Positions 33,401 to 46,200 of a DNA stretch of 64,000 bases are shown piece by piece. The stretch's first letter is position 1; every line of letters starts with the position of its first letter. The translations under genes and the position numbers were made by a program. Source of the stretch: Aspidiotus rigidus (lineage: Eukaryota > Arthropoda > Insecta > Hemiptera > Diaspididae); NCBI GenBank assembly GCA_035079385.1, contig JAVHKY010000004.1, positions 22,619,001-22,683,000 of the forward strand, in the 5' to 3' direction. Under the pieces are notes generated by a model. That model ran no database searches. It saw only the letters and a program-made list of their open reading frames with translations, and was not told the DNA's origin.

Positions 33401-33929
33401 GACAGACCTCGACTATAGTCACTCAAATCCAGTCTAGCAACGAATGCGGAAGACAGACTATAATAGTTAAATAATCAGATTTAAATGTACGAGTCAATGT
33501 TTAATGTAAGACAGTACTTATAAGAAATATCAATAGAGCATGTGCTCTACATCTACTTCCTGCGTTCGCTACCCTGCAAAACTGGTTCCGTCCCTCAAAC
33601 TGTACCTTTTACCTTTACATTGTATGAATAGGCAGTTCTTCCCAATAGACCCTATGAACACGAACCGTAAAGCGAGTTATTTTCTTCTCGTTTCACTAAT
33701 AATCAAAATACCATCAACCAATGGTCCTCCGCGTGCCAAATATTTAAACTTCGTAATTAATTATTACTTTAATCATTTTTATCTTTGCCAAACTATTTCT
33801 CGAATTCGTCACCTTCCGCGCTATGTACCTATACGTTTAAAAATTACAATTGGCGTTTGCCGCTTCGCGATAATCCCAATCCTCAATCAAAAATACCAAT
33901 TCCACCATTTCACCTTGCCGTACACCAAT

Positions 33930-35215
33930 CATGACTGAAGCCGAAAAAGCATCGAACAAACAACAAAAGCTGGTAAAGCAGATCTTAAAATTTGAAAATG
34001 ACACCGTCGAGAACCTTGGAAAAATAACAAACGAAATTGCCGAATGAAAACTAGAAAAGATGGAGGCTATCTGGGTCGCATTTCAAGAAGTACAAGAAAT
34101 TGTGGAAGACGCACGCTTTAACCGACGCTGACGGAGATGATCAAACTCTGGAAAAACAACTCACAAAACAAAGCCAATTTGAAGAGGATTCCCATAACTC
34201 CAGAAGCCTTCCCCGAAAAATTACCAATGCCTCCAACGTAAAGGAAACAAAACCCGAAAATGCCTCTACAGCCCCAGGTTACCACCACCAACGTCTACCC
34301 GAGTTAACGATTCCAAAATTCGATGGTTCTAAAATAGAAGAATTTCCGTTATTTCTCGACCTATTCGACTCAACAATACACTCCAATTCAAGATTACCCA
34401 ATGCCCGGAAATTAGCGTAAAGGAAGCCTTGGATCTTATCCGAACAAAATCTACAACCAACGAAAACTATGATGACGTTTGTGAAATGCTCATAAATAGG
34501 CACGATATTAAAAAGATCTAAGTAAAATACTTATATTAAAAATTTAATTTTCATTAACGTCGCGAATTATAACCCATCCGATTTAAAAAATATAGTTGAT
34601 ATTTTTTTCCGAAACAATATCAATGATCTGACCCAATGTAAGAAACTGGTAGAACACCACTGAGATTGTATTCTTATCTATCTCCTAACATCAAAATTGA
34701 ATGGCAAAACTCGTGAGGAGTGGGAGCTTCCAAATTCTAACGATACCAAATCCTTTGAGTTATTATTCAAATTTATAGAAAACCGCTTACAAGCCCTAAC
34801 TGTGTGGAGTCAATCCAACCCCATTTGTAAATATCAGCCTGATACATCTAAATGTAGGCCAACAGGGAATGCCCTTCTCGGTGCTTTCTCTGGAAATCCA
34901 TTGAAGAAACCGCCTACGTGCGATTTTTGTGGCGAGTGCCACCCGAATTTTAAATGTCCCAAAATCTCTGGCAAAGCGCCCGGAGCAGTTCTTAAATTAT
35001 GTAGTAGAAGAAATTAACGCCTGCTTAGGCAAAAATCATTCTGTGCTGACATGCCGATGAGAATTAAGATGTAAAAAAAATGTAATGAGCCCCGTAATAC
35101 TCTACTCCACCTAGACTTCAATCCTACGGCTCCAGCTGTATCTGCAGCCATACCGAAACCGAAACTGTTACATCTACCAACTATCCCGCAAAGAAAACCA
35201 TTTGTGAATTAATTC
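33930..35215 (+). pseudogene. BEL/Pao gag pseudogene
   Basis: Begins MTEAEKASNKQQKLVKQILK and, after frameshifts, gives LPELTIPKFDGSKIEEFPLF then LDLFDSTIHSNSRLPN (BEL gag: LPKxxLPxFDGxxxxWxxFxDxF). Later come EALDLIRTKSTTNENYDDVC, a zinc knuckle CDFCGECHPNFKC near 34920, and a second Cys/His region with CKKCNEPRNTLLHLDF near 35095. At least four frameshifts or stops. No protease or RT follows, and LTRs were not identified. Confidence 0.8.
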
Positions 35216-35699
35216 TCTTTCCTTATTAGAATTAACTTCCTTCCATTTCCTAAATCCAATCCAATTTTCCAATCGCGTATGTCTTGCACCCTTTGCTGTA
35301 TGTCTTACACCTTTTTCGAGAAGATTTTCCATATAAGAATGTATAAACTAAGTTTACATTTAAAACAATAATGACAGACCAAACTGCTCGGATAGGCCTA
35401 CTTGATGGTCCAACTTCCTATTTTTATTTTATCTTTTAAACCTTTGAATTTTGTCATTTGTTATTGTGAAGACTCCTAACTGTTCCATTTGAAAATATTA
35501 TATAAGGGTCTACACTACGTGTGATACGATATCCGACAACCTTGCCTACCTATTCCAACCTGCTGCATCAGTTCTTTTCTTTTTTTTACCATACCTACTT
35601 CCAACAGTGTGTTACACTGTCATTTCCTTCCTTTGCCAACTTCCTGCCTCTAGGTGTCCATTCTTTTACCTTTCCGTGTAGTGTGTACTGTGTACTGTA
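35216..35699. other. spacer between BEL gag relic and unit B
   Basis: About 480 bp of AT- and pyrimidine-rich sequence with no gene or clear repeat. It could include the LTR of the BEL relic, but no matching partner is present to prove it. Confidence 0.4.
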
Positions 35700-35859
35700 T
35701 TTCTCCACCCTATCACAAAATTTTGAATTTTGGACTATGGGCTATATTATACATCTTTTGATGTCAAGTTATTATTCTACGAGTAACACTTTAAAGATAC
35801 AAACTCGGAACAATGTAAACCAAATTTCAAGCTGATTTATGCGAAAGTAGAAAAAGAAC

Positions 35860-36087
35860 AGTACTGAGGATTTTTTCGTGCAGAGAACATTAATGGTTGA
35901 GTAAAAAACGGCTTTGCTCGCACTATTTTTTTATTCTTTATTACGAGTATTTTTATTTAGTTTTTTTAGTTGGTTCTGATGAAGACGTCGTAGTACGTTG
36001 AAACGTAAACCTCTCTTAAATTTTACTTGTTTGTGCGAGTAATTATAATAAAAAAATAGTGCGAGCAAAGCTGTTTTTTACTCAACC
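35860..36087 (+). mobile_element. 228-bp insertion with 12-bp target duplication and hammerhead core
   Basis: Flanked by exact 12-bp direct repeats GTAGAAAAAGAA (35848-35859 and 36088-36099). The paralogous sites at about 14720 and 55755 are uninterrupted. The ends include a 40-bp inverted repeat (35896-35935 against 36047-36087, sharing GCTCGCACTATTTTTTTATT), the right arm touching the duplication. The layout, an inverted short 3' copy in front of a 3' copy, repeats that of the Penelope pair at 1-2820. A hammerhead core lies between the arms. No coding capacity. Confidence 0.85.
35972..36011 (+). ncRNA. hammerhead ribozyme-like motif, exact core
   Basis: Reads in order: GGTT (stem I 5'), CTGATGA (35976-35982), an A, GACGT-CGTAGT-ACGTT (stem II, 5 bp with one G-U), GAAA (36000-36003), CGTA ending the NUH cleavage triplet, then AACC (36008-36011) pairing with GGTT. 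All invariant core positions are present; stem III is reduced to a near-minimal loop, as described for Penelope-associated hammerheads. The predicted cut is after 36007. Stem I is only 4 bp, so a monomer may be weak and a dimer more active. Confidence 0.6.
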
Positions 36088-36099
36088 GTAGAAAAAGAA

Positions 36100-38130
36100 G
36101 TAAGAAAAGCTAAAATGAAATACTTCACCAAATTATTAGCATAGATAAAAATTATGAATGAGAGAAGAGGAAATAAGAAAGGAACAAGTATTACAGGGAT
36201 TAAAAGATGAAGAAAAAAATTTTAAGCCTGAAGCTGTTTAATAATTATGATAATAATACGGTACCTGTGGTGAAAAATTGAGACTACGGACAGGTCGACG
36301 GGCTGATAATCTTTTCACGGCGCAGTTTAAAATTAGGAACGCACTTCACGAGGTTCGCAAGTATACTAGGGCCACGAACTGGTGAGATGACTTGATCCAC
36401 GGCTTTGAGATTGGTCTCGTGTTGCTTTCTACTGTATCCCTCTTTTACGTGATCACGTGAAGATGAAATTCTTCTCCTTGCGAGGGAGACCTTTTCGATT
36501 GAAAAAAAAAAAAGAAAAAGAAACGATGACTCGCAATATCCAGCAGCGCTCTCTCTGAATATCTTGGGATCGATTGTTGTACTACGTGGGTCTATTTAGG
36601 AAGAAAACTCCAGAAGTATAGTCTTTTTTTTTGGCGTGGAATTAATCGCACGCTACATGAGTTAAGATTGCGCTTTTAAAGAAATGCTATTCACGGGGAA
36701 ATGATATCTTGCACGTTTAATAAAATTGTACACATTGAATTATTAGAATCATGCTAGACACAGCAAATATCCCGGTATACAAGAAATTCTCACGTTCCAA
36801 TTATTGATTAACGTTGAAAAAAGCAAAATTTCGATAGTAAAAATTGAATAACGTGTGGACGATAAGAAAATATTTTGATTTTTTTTCCTTTTGTTGGGGA
36901 TACTTTCAGGAAATTTTCGTCCGCGAGCGCGAGTGGCCCGAGGTTGATGACGTCACGGAGAGACGGGAGGGGATTTGGAAAAATTTCGATTCTCGACCTA
37001 TAGGTAGGAGTCAACATTTTTTTAAGTTTTTCACCGAACGGCACACGACGTAAATTTTGACTCTTGAGCTATAGAAGGGGGACTTGGAAAAATTACGGCC
37101 TCCTTGACTCTTGAGCTATAGAAGGGGGACTTGGAAAAATGACGGCCTCCTTAACGAAGTTAAACGAGGAACGTAGAGAACTTTTTTAAGTCCCCCTCCT
37201 ATCATGTACCTAGCTTGGAGGTCGAAATTTTTCCAAGACCCTCTCCTGTCTCACATAGCTCGAGGAGTAGAAATTTTTCTACGTTTTTTTCTTTTTTGTA
37301 ACTTTGTTACAAAAATGTTATCACGCGTTCACAAGTTAACGTACATTTTTATCAGCATTGACGTTCTGACCTACCCATTAAGTGTTCAATATTTAACGTG
37401 AAAATCTACTTCTGTTAGCTGGCATTCTAATCTTCATAGCGGGCGATTATATATTCCCTTTTTTTTTCTCATGTAGTGCAGTTTCTGAATTCTACAACTT
37501 GAAGGTCTCTTGATGCGAACACGTCTTTGGCCTAGGTGTAAAAGTCTCGCTCAAAAACGACATTCGCGTCGAAAACCAGTAGGATTGTGAGGTGAACACC
37601 ACTGTTAAGGAAAAGATACGTATTAGCCTTTTGAAAAATAAAAGTATACATTTGCTTTGAATTACCGATTTATAAGAGACATATAGGGGACGAACCAAAT
37701 CTGAATTAAAATTTTCCCACACTAAATTTTTTTTTAAATTGTACCTGGATGGTAAGAATTACAGTCTCATCTGGAAGAAAAATTTAGTAGCGATTTACGC
37801 TTAGTTGTTGATGAAGTTGGTAACTATTTAAATTTCCAATCTGCTACTTGGTAATTTATTCAGTTTCTATTTATCTTGGCAAGGTTCTCAATATAATAGT
37901 GTGTATTATTACTTATTTTGTTTTGTTTTTTGACTGTTCCCTCCTTTACCGAACTCAAAAATTTGCGTCTGTACATCCGGGCGTACCACAATGACATTCC
38001 TCTGTATATTAGCCTTATTGACATATTTCATGTTTCAACTGCGTGTATACGAGGCTTATATTTGATTTTAGACTCCTTTATGCTGAGCTTATATACTAGA
38101 CCTAGACCTCTTTTCGTTCTATGCGGTAAA
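36100..38130. other. gene-free spacer, unit B
   Basis: Matches 14730-15420 and 16200-17000 of unit A. It includes two direct copies of TTGACTCTTGAGCTATAGAA plus GGGGGACTTGGAAAAAT (near 37058 and 37108) and a nearby inverted version at 37185-37280. No coding region recognised. Confidence 0.5.
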
Positions 38131-38659
38131 GGCTCTAGTCGGGTAAGGGGGGAAAATGGCCTTGGTCAGAAGATGTTTCAAATGTCCGTCGAAATGTTGT
38201 CCCCAATGAGAAAACCCGAAATCCAAAAAATTGGACCCATCCGCTCACCCACGTGGTCTGCAGTGTGATTTTTAGGCCTAAAATCCAAATGGCTATATCT
38301 CAGCCAATAATGATCGCACAGCGATGAAACTTGAGGACATTTTAGTATATGTGAACGTGTTCATCCATGGTATTTTTCTCAAAAAAAAAAACATTCATAT
38401 TTTCCCTAGTTTCTAGCTATAACAAAACTTCAATTTCGAATAAAAAAAAATCGGGGGGAGGCACCTGGGGAAAATCAGTCATTTGAAGCGCCATACCCTC
38501 TACTGGAACATATATGAGTACCATAGTCCTCGGTGAGGTGCAACATTCCCAAAAAAATCAATATTTAATGAATTTCTGTGATTTTTTTATGAATAGCGGG
38601 GTGAACTATGACTGCTACCGCAATAGACCGCGAGAAATCAATGGTCAATGATCGAGGGG

Positions 38660-39640
38660 AAAATACGCACTCCTCCATGAGATGAAATGGGAATGTTGAT
38701 TGACCAAAAATATATTTTTAGTATTTCGTTTACCGATTTGGTCAATTCTTATGTAAACACGTCCACCGATTAGGAGGAGTACGTTAGATTGAGAAAAATA
38801 GTTGAAAAATTCTCCAGTCGCTGGAACCGTCTGAAAATAGAAGAGCCACTTTTTCACCCTGGAGGACCGTGAGTTTTGGTATTTCATTCATCAAATAGGT
38901 CAGTTCTCACGTAAACATGTTCGCCGAGTTTGAAAAAAATGGTCAAAAAATTCTCCAGCCGCTGTATAATGGTCTGGAAATGACAATGAATCGGGGAAAT
39001 CCACTTCTTCACCCTGGAGAATCGTGAGTTTTGGTATTTCATTCCACAATTTGTTCAATTCATATGTAAACATGTCCGCTGAGTTTGAAAAAAATAGTCA
39101 AAAAATTCTCCAGTTTCTGGGATAGCCTGGAAATAGTAAAAACTCCAGGTAATCCACTTTTCCAACATGGAAACCGTGATTTTTCGTATTCTGTTTATCA
39201 ACAAGGTCAATTCTTATGTAAATACATCCACCGAGTTGGAAAAAAATAGTCATTAAATTCTCGAGTCGCTGGAAGGATCTAGAAGTAGTACTAAATCCAG
39301 AAAATCAACTTTTTCAACATGGAGAGCCCTGATTTTTGGTATGTTGTTCATCAAAAAGGTCAAATCTTATGTTAATACCGCCGGCGAGTTTGAAAAAAAT
39401 AGTCCAGAAATTCTTCAGTCGCTGGAATAATCTGAAAATGAAAAATTGAAAATATCTGCTATTTGAACTTGGAGAATCATGATTTTTACATTCTATTTAT
39501 CAATAAGGTCAATTTTTGAGTAAATACAACCCTATTTCGAAAAAAATATTCAATAAATTCTCCAGACGCTCATTGGCGATTCTTCTAAGAACACTTACGC
39601 CGAATTTTAAAAAAATTGAAAAAAATTCTCCAGTCGTTGG
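38660..39640. repeat. ~150-bp tandem repeats in the left arm of the foldback
   Basis: The anchor TTCTCCAGTCGCTGG (variants) occurs at about 38810, 38951, 39106, 39258, 39411, 39558 and 39626, giving spacings of 141, 155, 152, 153, 147 and 68 bp. Each unit also has GTGATTTTTGGTATTTCATT and TCAATTCTTATGTAAACATG. Identity between units is moderate. Confidence 0.8.
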
Positions 39641-40009
39641 GCGGCTCTGAAAATATTAAAAAATCAACGATATACACCCGCCACAATGTTTCATGTGTTA
39701 CTTTTCCCCCCTCGAGTCGCAGCGGTACAAATTGTGTTACTGATAGCCGTGCACTCGCACTATGTGGAGGAATCCTTTTCCGAGACACAAGAAGACAATC
39801 ATCTCCTTTGTATTGTCATGCTCATGAATTCCAATATTTGAAGCATTGTCACCTCAACTCGAGAGGAGATTCCTGCACTTCATGGAAGTGCACGGGTCCC
39901 AGTAACACAGTTTGTACCTCTACGACTTCAGGGGAACAAAAATAAACATTCAACACTTTAAAGTAAAGGAAATGAATCTTAGGGGTGGGTGTGTATCGGC
40001 TTTTTACTA

Positions 40010-40545
40010 TTTCCAGAGCGTCCTAGCGACTGGAGAATTTATTGACTATTTTTTTCCAACTTGTAAGACTTATTAACATAAGATTTGACCTAATTGATGA
40101 AGAACATACCAAAAATCAGGGCTCTCCACGTTGAAAAAGTGGATTTTCTGAACTTGGTATTTCTAGACCGTTCCGGCAACTGGAGAATTTATTGACTAAC
40201 TCGGCGGATGTATTTACATAAGAATTGACCTTGTTGATAAACAGAATAAGAAAAATCACGGTTTTCCATGTTGAAAAATTTGATTTTCTGGAGTTTTTAC
40301 TATTTCCAGGCCATCCCAGAAACTGGAAAATTTGTTGAATATTTTTTTCAAACTCAGCGAACATGTTTACGTGAGAACTGACCTATTTGATGAATGAAAT
40401 AACAAAACTCACGGTCCTCCAGGGTGAAAAAGTGGATTTTCTCACTTCTCTTCTATTTTCAGACCGTTCCAGCGACTGGAGAATTTTTCAACCATTTTTC
40501 TCAATCTGACGTACTCCACCTAATCGGTGGACGTATTTACATAAG
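40010..40545. repeat. ~150-bp tandem repeats in the right arm (inverted)
   Basis: Reverse-complement units of the left-arm array. The anchor ACTGGAGAATTTATTGAC (variants) lies near 40032, 40180, 40322 and 40477. Four units remain against about six on the left, so the arms have lost symmetry by unit deletion or expansion. Confidence 0.8.
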
Positions 40546-40856
40546 AATTGACCAAATCGATAAACGAAATACTAAAAATATATTTTTGGTCAATCAACAT
40601 TCCCATTTCATCTCATGGAGGAGTGCGTTTTCTTCACCTCGAACATTGACCATTGATTTCTCGCGGTCTATTGCGGTAGCAGTCATGGTTCACCCCGCTA
40701 TTCATAAAAAAATCACAGAAATTCATTAAATATTGATTTTTTTTGGGAATGTTGCACCTCACCGAGGACTATGGTACTCATATATGTTGTAGTAGAGGGT
40801 ATGGCGCTTCAAATGAATGATTTTTCCCAGGTGCCTCCCCCCCGATTTTTTTTTTT

Positions 40857-41113
40857 ACATGTTTCATGTCTTTGCTCTGGCCTGAATTTCGAAATTTGCG
40901 TGCGCGTGAGCGTGCGCGTGCGTGCGTGCAATACTAGCTCAGTACTAGCTTAGTATACTAGACTAGGCTTCATTATACTAGCCTAATATACTAGCTGAGC
41001 TATACTATTTGACATTGTATACTGGGCTTGCTTCATACTAGACTAGCTTTATATACTAGCTCTAAACTAGACTTGAGAAAAAAGACATGAAACATGATCT
41101 TTATTTATTTGGC
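40857..41113. mobile_element. nested MITE-like insertion in the foldback right arm
   Basis: This stretch interrupts the right arm and has no partner in the left arm. It is bounded by ACATGTTTCATGTCTT and AAGACATGAAACATGAT, inverted repeats. Inside are GCGTGCGCGTG-type simple repeats and many TATACTAG motifs. The AGACATGAAACATGATC end also occurs at about 15707, so the element family is dispersed. Confidence 0.55.
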
Positions 41114-43230
41114 TCTGACAGAAAATTTCTTTATTCGAGTTTGAAGTTTTGTTATAGCTAGAACCTAGGGAAAATATGAATGGTTTTTCTTTTATTCCAT
41201 GGATAGACACGTTCACATATACTAAAATGTCCTCAAGTTTCATCGCTGTGCGATCATTATTGGCCGAGATATAGCCATTTGGATTTTAGGCCTAAAAATC
41301 ACTCTGCAGCCCATGTCGGTGAGCGGATGGGTCCAATTTTTTAGATTTCGAGTTTTCTCATTGGGGACAACATTTTGATGGACATTTGAAACATCTTCCG
41401 ACCAAGGCCATTTCCCCCCCCCCCCTTACCCAGCTAGAGCCTTTCTTGTATACTAAGCCTATACTAGGTATAAGCCTACGTTATACGAGCTTTATACTAG
41501 GCTTAGGCTCCCTTCGCATACTATTTGTTCTCTGCAGTTTATACTAACTTTATACTAGGTCTAGGCCCTATAATCATGTACCTTGCATCCCTCTCCTTCC
41601 TTCTTAATAAACCATGGGGCCTGCGATTGTGCAATTTGCAAGTTCAATCCTCGCGAGTAAGCCCCTAGGAACAAGATGGCTTTACTTTCAGTACACTACG
41701 TCTGTATCAATCCAAGAAGGGGGGGGGGGAGCGATCGAGGGAACTCGTGAGCTCTTTCCCACCAAGATAACCTAACACACAGCTCACCAAGTCTCTAAAA
41801 CTAAGAACGTGGCCAAACCAGCGGAGCGAGTGACCCCTCCTAAGCTAGATAGCTCATATTACAGTACACCACACCTATATTAGTCCAAGAATGGGGAGTA
41901 CCCCTTCGTGAGAGAGATTTTCAACTAGACCATGATTTTATCCCGAAGAGCAAGGGTGGCCTTAAATACAAATGAGGTCATTCATGACTAGACAATTCAC
42001 ATGGTCTTTATTTTATTTGGCTCCGCCTAAAAATTTCTTTTTAAAACGTAGATCATTGATAAATGTGTTGTTTTCAATCATTTGGAGGATTGAATTGGCC
42101 TATTTACTAATTTATCGCCCTATATTGATGTATTTCTTGTTTTCTTCAAATAGCTATTGTTAGTAAGTTCATTTTTCTTTTCGAGAGTAAATGAAACATG
42201 GAAGTGGAGCCCATGCTATTCCCATGCTAATCTTGAAGCTGTTTGAAGCTGATAAAATGCTTATCAGGTATTTTTGCCTACAAGTATCAGTGATGTGACG
42301 ATTTATGTGGTGGATGGGAGAATAATTATTTCACAAAGACATAATTACTTTGTGTTCCACGCACTCATGTTTCAGCATGCTTGAAAATAAAACCAATAGG
42401 GGGGAGGGGAACGCCTTTTTTTTAATATAATGCCGTGGGAATTATTTCTTCATCCGCTTCTTCAATCATTTTGGAGTGAGGGCCTCATCTTGTGTCTGTA
42501 TTACAACGTATGGCGGTTTGCTACCCTAATCGAAACCCCCGCGTAAGCTACACGTAACCTAGGGAGAGGGATTTCGAATGAGAGTTATAATAATAAATAT
42601 ATGAGGAAACCTGAACACACGGGTGTACCGTAATATCTTTGTAAAAAACGAGCCAGACAAGGGATGAAGCGTGCGATAATGTACCGCACATTGCCCTAGA
42701 ATCATGAATCTGCAAATCATATCAGGCGATAGTGCTTGTATAAGATAATCGGACGATATTAACTATCATAAATAACGAGATTTTCATTTACCAACAACTC
42801 CCCTCCTTTAATAAATAAGTTTACCTAAATTTGTATTTCGATCAATCCACTCTATACGTATGATTTTTTCAACAACATATGTAGCGAGATTATTTTTCGA
42901 GGATTTTTGCAACAGTTGGCATTGGTAGGTACCAAAAATACTGTACATGTTTCTTATTTCTCCAACAAATTTATTATTGTCAACATTTAACAAATATCAC
43001 ACTCATAGAATCAATAGGTTTTCACAATTTACAGTCATCCATAATGAAGAAAGATACTCAAATTCGCTTTCTGTACTTTCAAGAATGGCTGTTCAGCCGA
43101 AAGCCCACGATCGAATGCGGTTTTATTCTATTAATTTGTTGTTTTATTCCTTTGAGTATCTTTCTTTATTCACTCATCGAATGCTCGAAAAAGGAAAATA
43201 AACGATTAAAATTATTTCACATTTCCTTGA

Positions 43231-46200
43231 TTAGAAACCTATTGAATCAAGATCTAGGATTTCGCTTGGAGTTGATAATTCATCCGACTCCTTCGCCTTC
43301 CTCACTTTACCCAGGACAGTATCGAAATTGAATTGATGCGATCTATAAATACCTTGATCGAAGATATTTATTTCACATATGTATAAAATACGTAGAGTTG
43401 GAGACTTTTCAAAAAAAAGTGTGCATTGTTGATCAGTGAACTCCGTATCACAAAACTATATAAAAAAGAAACAAAAATATAAACCGTTATGAAAAAAACA
43501 CGCCAATGAGATTGACAACGAGATGAATATTTTGTTTACTTTTGTGCAAAACGATTCTAATTCCAAAAATCTCAGCTTCTTCAACTGTTGACAAATCTTC
43601 AACCACGTACAACAACGTATATCGTCTTTTTTGAACGCACAAAAAAGTGCCTCCAGATTTGGAAGGTTTGAGAAAGTTCTCAGCAAATCCTTGCTTTTCA
43701 ACTATGCGTGGTTTAGAAGAAATACGAATTTAGTACAAGAAACCGTTAAACAATTTCAAATACGCACGTGCGGAGTACATTAACTCACTTTTGGTAGAAG
43801 ACCCTTTGATAAAGATAAGGATGTCAAATTTGGTAAGTTCAATTCTTCAAAAACTACATTTGTGTATGTCACATGGATTAACAAGGTTTGTAATTCTGCA
43901 AGTAAAACAAATTCCAGTCAAGATACATTCAAGTAAGTAATGCGTTCAGAAACTGAATTTAATTACATAGTGCTTTCTATCGTCGGATTTTCTATTAGGG
44001 AAGGAGGAGGGTACTTTTATACGTCTACCAGATAATTCAGTTTTATATGCCTATTAGCGTTTGCCGGCAGCTGTGTGTTGAGTAGATATCTGTGTTTTGT
44101 AAATATTTCGATTTTAACGGTAAGAAATGACTTGACAGGTAAGGGCTGTATTGCAGCAATAACGGACTAATTCATAAATATTTTACCAATCACAATGATT
44201 AAGGAAATGGATGGACTGTAGGTAAAAAGCCTGCCATACCCCTGACGCGCATTACATCAGTCTGTATAGAGACATAAGACGCACTTAGTAATTTCCTATA
44301 TGAGAAACCGGATGTAATCTTCCCAATTTTTCCTCGGACACAGTTTTTCTTAGGTAGTTTCAAACTCTGAGGACGATATTTATCTGATGTATAGTTACTC
44401 GTATTACAAAAGAAGAGCGAATTTTTAAGAAATTATTTCACCACAAGCACATATAACGGATATAGAGTTTCTTGGTTTGAATCCGACTATCGCCCGAAAT
44501 TACGAGAATTTTTGCAACTTAGCCGGCCAAATAAAACACGGAGTCATAGTTGATCTCTCACAATGAACTTACAACCTTACATTGGAGGCCAACGATTGGA
44601 GGACAAGGAAGCGAGAACGAATATAGCACTAACGATTCCATCTGTTTTTATCCTAAAAACTACCAATTATCGAAATTGGGTTCAGCATATCTTTTGCCCC
44701 CCCCCCCTGTTCAAAGACTGGAGGTGAAAAGCGTGTCCACAATGGAAAAACTCGTTAGTATAATACGGCAAAAACGTAGCACACGCAACTCAGTATGTTT
44801 TCAGGTCAAAAATAAAATAGGGCAGATTCTTGCATGTTTACAGTGCGTCCCCAAAGGTTCGGGGAGAAGGAGACCAGCACAAACGGAAAACTGTACGGCA
44901 CAATCCAGCACAAACGAATCCATCAATATATGTTCAAAAAATCGAGATTGGGGTCGGGAACATTGAGCTCAGAAAAAAGAAAAAGGAAACCTTTTCAGCT
45001 TCAAACTACGTAACAAATATGTATTACAGTATTACTGTATTCTGCTTATGGAATGTCGAAATATTCCTTAATTTTTATCCAATTCCTATCAACTTACTTT
45101 GTAAGTCCTTAATGGAATATCCACTTCGTCGACCATTTTCTTGGATACCAGTGTAACCGTAGTCAGTTGGGCGTTGTGATTCAGAAACGCTTTCGTTGCT
45201 CCACAATTTCAAACTCGTCAATTGACGCTGTCAGGGGAAGAAGAAAAAAAGAATTAGTAAAATCTTTCCAAAATCTTGTACCCATAAACTATAGAAAATT
45301 TACGAATGAATTCAATTTTCTAATTGGGAGGTGTGAAGAGATTTACGATAAATTAGAGTGTCAATGTTGTGAGGAAGGTTATTGAGAAGAGCGAGATGGA
45401 AATTACGCGGAGGAAGAGGAATAGTGAGGAGGCGGTGAATGAAGGCTAGCAGAGCAGCGGATTTGTGAGAATGTTGATGAAGAAATGAATCTTTGATGAG
45501 GACGCCGGTACGGGAAGGTTTCTGATAAATAACGAAGTGAGGAACAAGAAAGTAGAGACGGTGAGATCAAGGAAGTTGATGGATGAGCCTAGCCTCCCAC
45601 TTCGAGAGTGAAGTTGATAGTGGAATGAAGAAAGTTGAGGAAAGTGAGAAGAGATTCAGGCTCAGATACAGAACCATTTCAAATACAGAAAAAATATCGT
45701 CCACATATCTGAGCCAAATGAGAATATGAGGTTGAGGAAAAAGACATTTAGAGAGCAGACTAGATTCTATCTGATCCATGAAGATGTCGAAAACCAGTGA
45801 GAGGAGGGGAGCGCCCGGAGGTAGGCCATTGGAAAATTCGTAAATAGTGCCCGGATAGAGACAGATATTCTGAGTCAAACATAGGGAAACGAGAATTTGA
45901 AATTCATAAACAATATCAGGCGAGAAAATGAACGATCGAGCATGTAGTTATCAGCTAAGGTAACCGCAGTATGCTGGTGTACATGCTAGATACATGGAAA
46001 GAAGCCGAGTGTAGGGAAAACGCAAAGTTTCCTCTAAACTTTCTTCCTCCAAGTAATTTCCACATCGAAAAACCGCATATCATTCATCTCGCTCGTCTGA
46101 ATCTTCCTCACAACATAACACGGGTACAGACATATTAAAATTTTCGAACGTGTTTTTCTCGACAACTGCATTTTAACCCTCACGATCCTTTCCTCATCGA

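Larger units (their letters stand above)
38131..41441. mobile_element. giant foldback element (3.3 kb) in unit B
   Basis: The ends GGCTCTAGTCGGGTAAGGGG (38131) and CCTTACCCAGCTAGAGCC (to 41441) are inverted. The arms stay complementary almost to the centre near 39790, including TTGGACCCATCCGCTCACC against GGTGAGCGGATGGGTCCAA and the core pair GTTACTTTTCCCCCCTCGAG / CTTCAGGGGAACAAAAATAA. Unit A has the uninterrupted site near 16990 (GCGGTAAATTTCTTATATAC), so this is a clean insertion without an evident target duplication. Frames inside (for example 39616-39945) match nothing known. Confidence 0.85.

Noticed and set aside
39616..39945. 109-codon frame at the centre of the giant foldback
   Set aside because: It spans the palindrome centre, where sequence symmetry creates frames; no recognisable domain, not supported as a gene.
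38660..40545. Regular repeats considered as a CRISPR array
   Set aside because: Units of about 150 bp are continuous tandem repeats without short repeat/unique spacer structure, in a eukaryotic context.
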